Source of the DNA: Nakaseomyces glabratus
Lineage: Eukaryota; Ascomycota; Saccharomycetes; Saccharomycetales; Saccharomycetaceae
Assembly: GCF_010111755.1 (NCBI RefSeq)
Contig: NC_088957.1
Span: 558,001-622,000 of the forward strand
Direction of reading: 5' to 3'
DNA length: 64,000 bases
Notes under the pieces: generated by a model
Seen by the model: the letters and a program-made list of their open reading frames with translations, nothing else
What the model was told of the DNA's origin: nothing
The model's database searches: none
Position numbers and translations under genes: made by a program
Part shown: positions 1-9,274 of the stretch, one piece after another
Position numbering within the stretch: the first letter of the stretch is position 1
Layout of the letters: each line of letters begins with the position of its first letter

Positions 1-348
1 GATGATCTTATTCTTGATGTTGAAATGTTGGGGTTGGACACCAACAAAATTCGATTTGGCAAAGGATTCCAACTTTGATGCGTACAAGGAGTGTACAATG
101 TTGGCGATCAGCTGTGGAGACTCTCTTGAGAAAAACAAATCGTCAATACCCAGGGAGTTATAGAACCAGTCTACCTCTTGCTCAATTAAGTCATCTGGGA
201 TGAAACCTTGTTGGTCTAGCAAGTCAACAACCTGTTCTCTTTGTTGTTCTTTGCCTGGGAAATCAAAAACATGGTAATCTGACATTGAAGAAATCGACAA
301 TGTCGCAATCTCTGGGACTTCTGGGTTACTTAATCTCTGTTTGAACAT
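1..348 (-). CDS. GDH2: NAD-dependent glutamate dehydrogenase, N-terminal part only
   Basis: The 5' end of a minus-strand gene that runs off the left edge of the window; 116 codons are visible. The product is the large NAD+-dependent glutamate dehydrogenase that converts glutamate to 2-oxoglutarate and ammonia. The visible protein carries SISSMSDYHVFDFPGK, then a DQQGFIPDDLIEQEVDWFY segment and FFSRESPQL, which I recognise as the conserved N-terminal region of yeast Gdh2 upstream of the catalytic core. The ATG at 346-348 was chosen because it starts the homologous reading frame. The next gene, PRR2, is in the S. cerevisiae order and orientation. The catalytic residues lie outside the window. 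Confidence 0.95.
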   Translation of the reverse strand, partial: MFKQRLSNPEVPEIATLSISSMSDYHVFDFPGKEQQREQVVDLLDQQGFIPDDLIEQEVDWFYNSLGIDDLFFSRESPQLIANIVHSLYASKLESFAKSNFVGVQPQHFNIKNKII

Positions 349-1073
349 TATGTTGTTGTTGTTATTTTTTTTTTGTCTTTAGAGAAATTGTAAACTTTTC
401 AGATTTTGTTTAAATTTCTCTATTAGAGTTAGCTTATTATTGTGTTGATAATAATTTAATTGCTTTCTTTTATTTTGAGTTCTTTTATTCAAATAACAAA
501 AAAAACAATAAGAATATATTAAAAATTAGCGGTGTTTTTGTTTGTGATTTTTTTTTGATTTTTCTGTCTGTTCAGAAAGGTCAATCAAATGTACTATCAA
601 TTAGTAAATGTAGTTTTGTCCTATTTGTTATAACTAGACAATAGTATTGTTATGCAATAAAGTCAATATATTTCAGTAAGTTCCAGAAAGAATATAGGCT
701 AAACATAAGACATGGGCGGCAAGAGAAGGGAAATTCTTTTTTCCGGGGTCTCAAGTGAACAGGTCCGTTACCCCTTCAGTATTTATAGTTCTGCCAACAG
801 ATCCCACGGTAGCATACGCCTACGACAGGATTCTAAACAGTACGCGCATTTTTAGGGGGGGGTGAAGCAATGAGAGAAGGGGGCAAGCTACACGTTTACA
901 GCTGTGCACTACATTCTGTGAAAACACCGGAGAAACCGTAACGACACATTTTTTTTGGCTTTTTGGGACTAGTAGCTATTTTAATGTCGCAGAATGTGCT
1001 GCGCGGTATTTGTCTTCAAATCGAAGGTTTCTCCTTTTTCTTTCCTCATTGCATCTTGAGCGTTTATTGTGTC

Positions 1074-1122
1074 GTGCTAGTGCCAGGGCTAGTGCCAGGG
1101 CTAGTGCTAGTGCCAGTGCTAC
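1074..1122. repeat. Short tandem repeat, 12-bp unit
   Basis: The unit GCTAGTGCCAGG is repeated about three to four times with slight decay. It is non-coding and lies about 730 bp upstream of the GDH2 start codon. Confidence 0.7.
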
Positions 1123-1442
1123 TACTATGACTGCAGGCGCGCACATATACTTCTCGGGGTAGATGATGGGGGGGAAGGGAATCGATGGGCTTTTCCATTA
1201 ATCACTAGTACAGGTCTATTTTTTGGTCTATTGCTACGGGGTCTTTAGAGTCTTGGCACAATGACTGGAAAATAGCAACGATTAAGGACGCATTGAGTCA
1301 CAGAAGACTCCGTGGACTCCAGAAAGAAAAGAAAAAACGAATATCCCTTACGATCGCATCTGCTCTCCCATTCGTCGGACAGAGAAATTGTAGTACAAAC
1401 AACGGCATGGTAATCAGATCCCTCTCGAGGAAAGTCGCTGGT

Positions 1443-1467
1443 GGGGGAGGGGGAGGGAAGGGAGGGG
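1443..1467 (+). other. G-quadruplex candidate
   Basis: Five consecutive G runs of 5, 5, 3, 3 and 4 are separated by loops of one or two adenines, an ideal intramolecular G4 arrangement on the plus strand. It lies 1.1 kb upstream of GDH2 in non-coding DNA. Folding is inferred from sequence only. Confidence 0.6.
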
Positions 1468-3209
1468 AATGGATAAGCGGGATCTTGGGAGTTTGTGCTT
1501 TTGCTTTGTTACGGGACTGAGGGAGGGGCATCGCTATTGTTGTTTACACTAAGTTGTGTGCACTGTTTTTTTAGGAGCAAATGAAAAAAAACAGTGGGGT
1601 AAAAAGGTTGTCTTGGACTAGGAATTGTGCCAATTGGCGTTAGAACAAACAGTCCCAAGAAGTTGGGCTGAACTGTCCCGTTGATGATGGGGGTCCGGCA
1701 GTTTACAGCTAAAAATACGTCTGGATGTTATTACTTGTATATGTGGAAAGCCGCGTTTTCCGTGTCCCCGGGGTTGGAACACCGGGGACAGGAGGGGGGG
1801 AGGTCTTGGTTATTGGGGGAGATGGTAGTCTTTTACCGTGAATGTAGCTTTATTTTATTTTTGTAGCAAATATTGCACACCCAAGAATGTTGGTTCATAT
1901 GTCGGGAACCCTTTGGCACTGGTGAATACCTGGTTAGTGTTAGAGCCATATTTGGACATCTTAAGGAAATGTTCCAAAGGGGGATGTGCTTGTTCGCCTT
2001 TTCTGCACATCCCAGTCGGACAAATGGGTATTTTTATGATGATGTAGAGCCGCGTTGGTTTGTTCTGGTCTACATCCATTAGTCCGAGAACTTACTTTTG
2101 CGGCTACGGCAACAAAATTGTACACAAAAAGAAATATAATGGGGGAATTTAGTGATCCTGGGTCGGATATACAAGTCCGAATTTCTACAGCCGTGTAAAT
2201 TTTTTTTTTCAAGATGCATGTCGAAAGATTCTTACCACAGTCAACGTGGTGGGGGTGGGCGGTTAGTTCCACATAGAAAAGTAAGTCCTTTTTTTTTATT
2301 GGGGTATTTGGTGGTAAAAGAGAACCCTTCCTATGCGGATGTATAATTCCCTTCGCATACGCTATACTAATGAGTATCCTGGTCAGTGTCTGCTATTGTA
2401 TTTGAAATCCCCCAATGCTAAAAATGGCAAGTGAGGGGTAAAAGAAACAAATGAGGATTTCTACACACTGGGACAACGGCTGTAAGAATGAAAAAAAAGC
2501 AAGGGAAGGGCAACGGTACGTCCCTAGAAAAATAAGTAGAAACAAAAAAAATTGTGTCAAATTTCTTGTTTTCATTTGGCGTCTCTAATTCTTTTTATAA
2601 GTGCGGGGTACACACTCCCCTAACCGCAGATACGTCCGTAGTTTCTTCTTCTTCAGACCTTGTATTTGTATCAACGCACAAAAACGTTTACTTTATACCG
2701 AAAAGAAAAGAGTTTGGCCCGAATATATAGATTTTCAAAGGAAAACCAAAAAGAAATAAATTGAAATAAAATCGTAAATCAGATACCTGTGATGTGACAA
2801 CTTAATAAAGATGTTAGTACAATTCGTTTACGTCATAAACAAATATATATGTTTAAAGGCTTTGTAGGGAGAGTTGGGCTGGGCAAGAGGAGACGGGAGG
2901 ATAGCCATGGACAATTTGTTTGAAAATAATAAATGAAGGTGTCATATTGGCGTCATTCTAATATTTTTTCTTTAAATTCAGTTTACTTGGAAATAAAAGT
3001 ATTTGTGAACCGTTAACATATACATGAAATGATTTGTAACTCTCTAACTAATTTTACATGTATGCTATATTTGAAGTTGTATTAACGTGAAGTGAACCAT
3101 GAAACTAAAAACATGAAGAAAAATAAAAGTCAAGGACAAAAAAAATATTCTAATAATAACTACAATAATAATGGTAAATAACTGCCCCATGTTTTTGTAA
3201 AATGATGTT

Positions 3210-5426
3210 TTATCTCTTGTTCTCCTGTTCATTTTGTAGTTGTCCCATATGTGCAGATGCCTGAGGTAATGAACTATGCTTATGTGTTATTATGGTATCT
3301 GCATACACATCTTGTGCTGCTGACATTTTACTCTTGTTATCAGACTTGCAGCCGCTCAAAGGAGCCTCGTTCCTTATAGTGCATGCCTCTATGCCATCTA
3401 CCCATTGATCACTAAGAACTTCATGTATATTGAATCTGCATGCCGGTGCTAATTCTAGCATATGGCTTAGTACCTGCTGGGCCTCTTCTGGTACTAACAC
3501 CAAGGGATCCATAAGATACCTGTTTTTTTCCAAAAATCTACAGTAGTGTTCATAGTCATGTAGGTTTTTCCTATGTTTATGGCGTTCACTTACACCCCTA
3601 CTTGAGTTATTGAGATGTTCGTATGGGGTCTTCTGTAATAGACGCAATAATACTTTACTATTAACGTGGCGCGACATTATCTGTTCTTGGGGCTCCTTGT
3701 ACTTGATATACCTAGTGAATTGCAAATCAGAACAACGAGGCTCCCTCCATGGGAACCTTTTGGTAATCATACAGATAAACATTATTGCTGCAGCCCATAT
3801 ATCTGTTGGTCTGGGGTCGTAACTCCAGTAATAACATACTTCTGGTGCTAAGTAAGGGTTACTACCGTGTATGCCGGAGCTTCTCATTACCACTCTATGC
3901 TCGAGGTAGGGCGTATTAAATACTGTACTACTGCCAAAATCTATCAACTTTAGGACACCTTCTTTATTTACAACACAATTGTCTAGTTTCAAGTCCCTAT
4001 GGCTTATACCTATGTCATGTAAATAACTAATTCCATGCAGCACTTGTTTGAAATAGCAACATACCTCATCATAAGTGAGTTTATTGCTTACTACAAGTGC
4101 ATATAGATCATAATCACAATATTCCATAACGGTATACAAGCTACCGTTCTCGTAAAATAAGTCGTATGTTTTAATAATGTTTTCATGATTCAAAGCACTA
4201 CCTATGGCATATTCAGTATGTATCCTTTTCAAACTACGCATTCTAGCTGATAATTTGAAAATATCAATGCCTTCATGTGTCCCAAGGGAATGTTCTACTG
4301 AACTTGGAGCATCGTTGGTCTCTATATCAACAGACATTTCACTTGAATTTTCAAGCCGGGATATTTCATCCATTGCGATATCATGAAAGACTTTAATAGC
4401 ATAAAGCTTATTATCACCCATCTTTGTTGCTAATTTAACTTCACCGCTCGCACCAAATCCCAATATATTAGAACGTTCCTCTACATTCTCTCCATCCATA
4501 TAAACAACTTTTTTGCCTTCTAATTGGAGAAGTTGGTATTGCTTCCATATACTCTTTTTGGTATTCGATGTATTTAGATAAATTCCATCCATGGGTAACT
4601 TTCTTTGTATATTATGTCTGATTGGGGCTGTATTATTGGGGATATTAACATCACCATTATATGTACTGTTGTTTGTTGTTGAAAACGTAGTACTTTGTGA
4701 GCTTACGTTGGATGAGCAGTCATCACAATAATTACCATTGCTATTGCTGCTAGTTCTACGAAATAGTTTGCCTAATTTACTGGAGCGCTCAAAAAATAAT
4801 AGTTGTTCCATTCTCTTTCTCTTATATGTCTCGGAGTCTATCTTAAAGCGTGATGGTATATTTTCAATTACTGGTGACCAGAGTTGTTCTGTTTCAATTA
4901 GTGTTGCATTCTCTGGAATCTTAAACGGGTTATCGGATTTGTTCGCACGTTTAAGGCTCTCAATGGGAATAGTTCCTTCACTACCAATTGTAAGTGATGG
5001 ATTCTGAAATACAAGGTTTGGCAGAACTTCCTCAAATGACATTACTGATTGCTGTGACCCCACATTTACCGGTGTTAATATATGAGAACTCTCTGAATAT
5101 GTATAAGATTTGAGCCAAGAGAAATCATAACTTGGTGGTTTTGAAGATTCAGCTTCATTGTCATGTAGCTTTAACCATGTGCCATTAGAATTTCCCACTG
5201 CAGTATCCAGCATATTTGACTTACTTAGCATAGTGCCCGCTGTTGAACGAGATAATACTAGCTCTCGTATGCTGAAATCATAACTATCATTGTATCTATT
5301 GATCTCTTCTGCAATTTCAGTAGCCGATAAGCTAGGATTACTTTCAAAAACAGCTGTTAATTCTTGTGTTGACCTTATTCTATTATCCGTTCTCGGGAAA
5401 AGTCTAGGTATTAAACTTTCTAGCAT
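3210..5426 (-). CDS. PRR2: Serine/threonine protein kinase, Prr2/Npr1 family
   Basis: 738 residues. The first ~310 are a Ser/Asn-rich, low-complexity regulatory region. The kinase domain runs from about 315 to 680: glycine loop GFGASGEV, ATP-binding lysine in YAIKVF, catalytic loop HRDLKLDN near residue 478, DFG as IDFGSS and APE as LAPEVC. All catalytic residues are present, so it should be active. It belongs to the fungal Npr1/Hal5-type kinases; S. cerevisiae Prr2 is linked to pheromone-signal inhibition and its ohnolog Npr1 controls permease trafficking. Position next to GDH2 and NOP6, all on the same strand, matches YDL214C and favours PRR2 over NPR1. Role in this organism is inferred. 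Confidence 0.85.
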   Translation of the reverse strand: MLESLIPRLFPRTDNRIRSTQELTAVFESNPSLSATEIAEEINRYNDSYDFSIRELVLSRSTAGTMLSKSNMLDTAVGNSNGTWLKLHDNEAESSKPPSYDFSWLKSYTYSESSHILTPVNVGSQQSVMSFEEVLPNLVFQNPSLTIGSEGTIPIESLKRANKSDNPFKIPENATLIETEQLWSPVIENIPSRFKIDSETYKRKRMEQLLFFERSSKLGKLFRRTSSNSNGNYCDDCSSNVSSQSTTFSTTNNSTYNGDVNIPNNTAPIRHNIQRKLPMDGIYLNTSNTKKSIWKQYQLLQLEGKKVVYMDGENVEERSNILGFGASGEVKLATKMGDNKLYAIKVFHDIAMDEISRLENSSEMSVDIETNDAPSSVEHSLGTHEGIDIFKLSARMRSLKRIHTEYAIGSALNHENIIKTYDLFYENGSLYTVMEYCDYDLYALVVSNKLTYDEVCCYFKQVLHGISYLHDIGISHRDLKLDNCVVNKEGVLKLIDFGSSTVFNTPYLEHRVVMRSSGIHGSNPYLAPEVCYYWSYDPRPTDIWAAAIMFICMITKRFPWREPRCSDLQFTRYIKYKEPQEQIMSRHVNSKVLLRLLQKTPYEHLNNSSRGVSERHKHRKNLHDYEHYCRFLEKNRYLMDPLVLVPEEAQQVLSHMLELAPACRFNIHEVLSDQWVDGIEACTIRNEAPLSGCKSDNKSKMSAAQDVYADTIITHKHSSLPQASAHMGQLQNEQENKR

Positions 5427-7232
5427 TACTGATGATGGTTGTGTATGATGAAGTTGATTTATCCAGATTGATACTAATATTTAATTGTACAATAATAATT
5501 CATAGTGCTGTACAATTACGTTTAGCAATGTTCTGGTAAATCAATTAGCAAGTTTTGTTGTTTCTTTTATATATTTTGAGAATGTGGTGCTCAAAAGTAA
5601 TAACTCCAGTTTAAATCGGAACGGATATTTGATTTTAGATGAATGTGTGTCTGTTTCATATGCTTTAGCTCTTATTTGTGCATTCGCACAGAGAAACACA
5701 TAGGGCTAATAGTAATGATACCCTTTTATTGACGCACAGTATCGGAAAGTCTAGCCATTTAGAGCAGTGCTTCCTTGAACGTAACAAGAAATAAAAGGAA
5801 AGCAGCTCACCATCGGATAATACTCAAAGAAGTAGATCAAAGCAGACTTGTCTTGTAGGTAAGAGCACATTTATTTTAGAAGGGGTATTAAGAATAACCC
5901 ATTTACTTCTGTCTGCTTTTACTCTGAATGGATTACGTCTACACAACCGCATTCATCATAGTTTTTTTTTCTTTTTGTCACCTATTCGAATTACCTTCAG
6001 AATACAAGCACATTCACTAGTAATTACTTCGAAGTATAGTACAACGGGCCTGTAACTTCAAAAGCTCCGCTGAAATCCGGCTTTCCCATCAAATAGACTG
6101 TAGAGGAGAAAGATAAGGCAGTGTGTCTCAAATATTAAATTTAGCCATTCGGATGATCATCTCTTTCTCGACTTCACATCTTCTTTCCCCACCCTTTTCA
6201 TTCTTTTCTTCACTCTCCCCCCCGCACATCAAAGAATTAAATGAGAGAAAAGGTATCCCTATAATGCTTTGATGATAGTTGGTACATGTCTACATGTATC
6301 CCACACGTTGCAAGGCAGCTTGTCTACGTGAGGACCACTACACACAAAAAAATGGGTTGTAGCCAGTGACAATGGGAGTCTCCCCACATCAACAAGCGAA
6401 GTCGCACGTCCGACTAATTTACGATGCCCCACGGTTACACGATAGTGACTGCATCCCTAGGATGTAACCTATGCCTGTGGGCATACGGAACAGATTGAGC
6501 ACAACTTCCAGTTTACTAACAGATATCTTCATTATTCAAGTCGACACTAAAAACTAGACAACGAACAATAAAGGGAGTTCTCTCGAAGACGAGATGACGT
6601 ATTTTGTTGTTTTTCAATGGCATTCAAAATCATTTTAATCAGAGGCCCACCTTCAACCCGCAACCAGACATCTACAGAGCAATCAATGGACGAATTTAGA
6701 ATAACATCCCATTTTGAACCTTATTCTCCTACCTCCACATTATTTAGAAAAAGAGAACTGGGGCGATCAATAACGTAGTAAGTAGTACAGCACCATATGA
6801 TTCTAATACAATGTGGCATCGTGCTGTAATGTGGGTTTGTGGTCGGTGTAAAATAGGTACAAGCATATACCATCAAATCCCATCCCTCTTTCAGTAGTGG
6901 TATTTGCAGTTGTAACTCTGTGGAGTTTTTAGACTATTAGACTCCTGGTTTTGGGTTATTGGCATAACTTAGTAGTATTCATCAAAATGTATATTTTATT
7001 GGCACCAGCCAAATTGTGGTGTAAACTCCTTGATTTACAAATTTGATACGTTGGTTGATATACGCTAATTGAGAGGGGGGGGGCTATATAAATTTGCCTT
7101 GGAATAGAAATGCATATAGTATTTATGATGATATTTCTAATGATGTAAATTTCCATGTTCTTTATTAATTTGGACTTCTTAACTTAAATGAAGGGCAATT
7201 ATTTGCAGTATTATCTTTTTCTATAAATTTTA
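5427..7232. other. Intergenic region between PRR2 and NOP6
   Basis: 1.8 kb without a supported gene. It contains C-run 6217-6223 and G-run 7075-7083 (nine G). Frames here are short and not protein-like. Confidence 0.6.
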
Positions 7233-7859
7233 TTACTTGAGAAGTTTAGCTCTGTCAGGATGAATACCGGTAGTTGTTGTTGTATCTGAGTCAGATTTCT
7301 TATCTTTTGGTGTGGATTTATTTATGAATTTAGCCATTCTTTCTTGTCTTTCAGCTTCAAACTTTTCATTCTTCTTACGTAGTTTCTCCAGCCTGTCTTG
7401 ACTATTTCCACCACCACCAACAGTAAGCTCTACATTGATTCTTCTATCCTTTAGCATGGTCTTATTCTGAAGTAAGGCAACATCCATACGTCTTTGAATA
7501 CCAGTTTTATCCTTATCACCATCAAATTCCAAAAATGCTATACCTTTCTCTGCTCTCAACCTAATAACATCAGGGCCACTACTCTTGAAGTGTACTTGAA
7601 GTTCTGAAGCAGTAATATCTTTTGGGAGGCCACCAACAAACACTATGAATCTGTTCCCGCTTGCATTCTTATTACCTTTGCCTTTCTTACCTCTTCTGGT
7701 TTTCCTCTTTTTCTTTGGTTGCTCTTCCTCTTTTTTCTCTTCTTCTTCTATCTTCCTTTTGGCGTCTGTAGTCTTTTCTTCCTTGGACTTACGGAATTGT
7801 TGGGCCTTTAGTTGTTTCTTAGAGAGTTTCTTCTCTCCTACCTTACCTTCTTCGGCCAT
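7233..7859 (-). CDS. NOP6: Nucleolar RNA-binding protein for small-subunit biogenesis
   Basis: 208 residues. A lysine/glutamate-rich N-terminus (KKLSKKQLKAQQ, then a KKKRKTRRGKKGKG basic stretch suited to nucleolar import) precedes one RRM from about residue 68 to 150, with RNP2-like FIVFVGGLP and RNP1-like KGIAFLEF. The C-terminus is again basic and ends HPDRAKLLK. This layout is that of yeast Nop6, an rRNA-binding factor for early 40S assembly. Order GDH2-PRR2-NOP6, all minus strand, is as in S. cerevisiae. Two PAC elements and an RRPE-like A/T tract upstream support co-regulation with the ribosome-biogenesis regulon. Confidence 0.9.
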   Translation of the reverse strand: MAEEGKVGEKKLSKKQLKAQQFRKSKEEKTTDAKRKIEEEEKKEEEQPKKKRKTRRGKKGKGNKNASGNRFIVFVGGLPKDITASELQVHFKSSGPDVIRLRAEKGIAFLEFDGDKDKTGIQRRMDVALLQNKTMLKDRRINVELTVGGGGNSQDRLEKLRKKNEKFEAERQERMAKFINKSTPKDKKSDSDTTTTTGIHPDRAKLLK

Positions 7860-8401
7860 TATTATTTTATATTATATTTGATGTATTTGACTTAACAATG
7901 AAACAAGTGTTAATTCTACAGAATTTTATATGAGAATAAGGTTAATTCTTAGACTCATGTGTGACTACCTATATTATTTCACCTCATCGCATTTTCAGCT
8001 CATCGCATCGCAAATTTTTTTTTTTTTCACGCAGCAATCAAGTGAATAATCCATCTGTATGACGTGCTACGTGTGTAACTACACAGTACATTACCACTAT
8101 GATGGCTGTTTCACAGATAATAATTCTATTCAGTTGAATTCCTCTCATATGTATAAGTCTACAAGACGCTCTTCTTGAGAATATATTAATGTAATTTATT
8201 TGGCATTTGATTTAGGGTTATTTTTTTGCTGTATGGATAGGGAATAAATAATAAAACTGATCTATAAAAGATTTCGGGTATGGCCTATAAATATACCCTA
8301 AAATAGAAGCTTGATACATTGTACTTGTTTATCTCAAGTTCATAATAAGATAAAAAACAAATTATTCAGCTTCTTTCTATTGTTACAAAGGTTTTGAAGG
8401 T
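7860..8401. other. Intergenic region between NOP6 and the RHO5-like gene
   Basis: Holds the NOP6 promoter elements and the 3' end of the GTPase gene. A TTAGGGTT (Tbf1-type) octamer is at 8212-8219. No additional gene is seen. Confidence 0.6.
7983..8026 (-). promoter_or_regulatory. PAC x2 plus RRPE-like element upstream of NOP6
   Basis: CTCATCGC occurs at 7983-7990 and 7999-8006 (reverse complement GCGATGAG, the PAC box bound by Dot6/Tod6), followed by AAATTTTT in a T tract from 8012 (RRPE-like, Stb3). It lies about 125-165 bp upstream of the NOP6 ATG. This PAC+RRPE pairing is the standard ribosome-biogenesis promoter signature. Confidence 0.8.
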
Positions 8402-9274
8402 TTATAATATTACGCAAATGCAACCTCTCTTATCTTGCCATTTTTTACTCTTTAAACTCTTCTCAGATTGTGGACGAGAATACATACGTTTTACTGATGT
8501 CCTTTTCGAGCTATTTGACATTCTTGATTTACTTTGTGCTTTTGCCAATGCTGGAATTGTTCGAATATCATCATCTCCATCCACACATTCTAACGGTGTG
8601 CTGCTGACTTTTACAAAATCATTATTGTCCACTAGATCTACGTCACTCGTCTTGGTATATAACTCAGGTACATCCCTAGAACTTAGACTTCTTAGTTCTC
8701 TTTCCTTAGCGCCAACATATTTGGCCACGTTATCGATAACATCCTGTAATCCGTAACCCGTCTTTGAAGAACACTTCACAAAACCTAATAAATTTTCATC
8801 TATTACAAGGCCATCTACCAATGACTCAGGTAAAGGCATGCCGTCAACTTCTTGAGACTGATTCAATATATTATTTGAACTGTTATCATCATTTAGGTCA
8901 CACTTTGTAGCTACTAATAGTATCGGTACTGTACTTGAATTATCTGACTTTCTTATGTATTTTTTAAGTTCTGGTATCCACTTATCCTTAACATTTCTAA
9001 AGGACCTTATATCATTATAAGGGAAACAAGCGAGAAATACATCTGTTTGGGGATATGTCAGTGGTCTTAAGTGATCATGTTGCTTGTCGCCGGAGGTGTC
9101 CCAGAAAGTAGTGTGGAATGTATAGCCTGTCTCCTTATCCTGAATTGTAGTTAAATACTCGTCAAATACAGTGGGTACGTACTCTGGCGAAAATGAACCA
9201 GTAGTGTATGACATCAAAAATGCCGTTTTCCCAACCTCACTATCGCCTACTAATACACATTTAAGAGACTTCAT
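8402..9274 (-). CDS. RHO5: RHO5-like small GTPase with altered catalytic motifs
   Basis: 290 residues of Rho-family GTPase. The P-loop is GDSEVGKT (residues 10-17), switch I YVPTVFDEY keeps Thr35, switch II is WDTSGDK then LRPLTYPQTD, the base-specificity motif is TKCD, and CSSK replaces the SAK motif. The C-terminus has a basic stretch and CVIL, the same CAAX box as S. cerevisiae Rho5, with an extra nearby Cys that could be palmitoylated. Compared with canonical Rho/Rac, Gly12 is Ser, Ala13 is Glu, Ala59 is Ser, and catalytic Gln61 is Asp. Such changes predict little or no intrinsic GTPase activity. In S. cerevisiae RHO5 is on the ohnologous chromosome XIV track (between NPR1 and TDA7), so this is probably the second WGD copy or its sole survivor. 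Confidence 0.8.
   Translation of the reverse strand: MKSLKCVLVGDSEVGKTAFLMSYTTGSFSPEYVPTVFDEYLTTIQDKETGYTFHTTFWDTSGDKQHDHLRPLTYPQTDVFLACFPYNDIRSFRNVKDKWIPELKKYIRKSDNSSTVPILLVATKCDLNDDNSSNNILNQSQEVDGMPLPESLVDGLVIDENLLGFVKCSSKTGYGLQDVIDNVAKYVGAKERELRSLSSRDVPELYTKTSDVDLVDNNDFVKVSSTPLECVDGDDDIRTIPALAKAQSKSRMSNSSKRTSVKRMYSRPQSEKSLKSKKWQDKRGCICVIL

Larger units (their letters stand above)
349..3209. other. Long intergenic region between GDH2 and PRR2
   Basis: About 2.9 kb with no protein gene that I can support; the short frames on both strands are low complexity. It holds the GDH2 upstream region, a 12-bp tandem repeat near 1074, G-homopolymer runs (855-862, 1168-1174, 1794-1800), a strong G-quadruplex candidate at 1443-1467, and AT-rich sequence downstream of PRR2 (2590-3200). 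Confidence 0.7.

Noticed and set aside
1293..1531. 75-77 codon frames on both strands upstream of GDH2
   Set aside because: They overlap the G-quadruplex tract, which gives poly-Gly or poly-Pro peptides; no support for coding.
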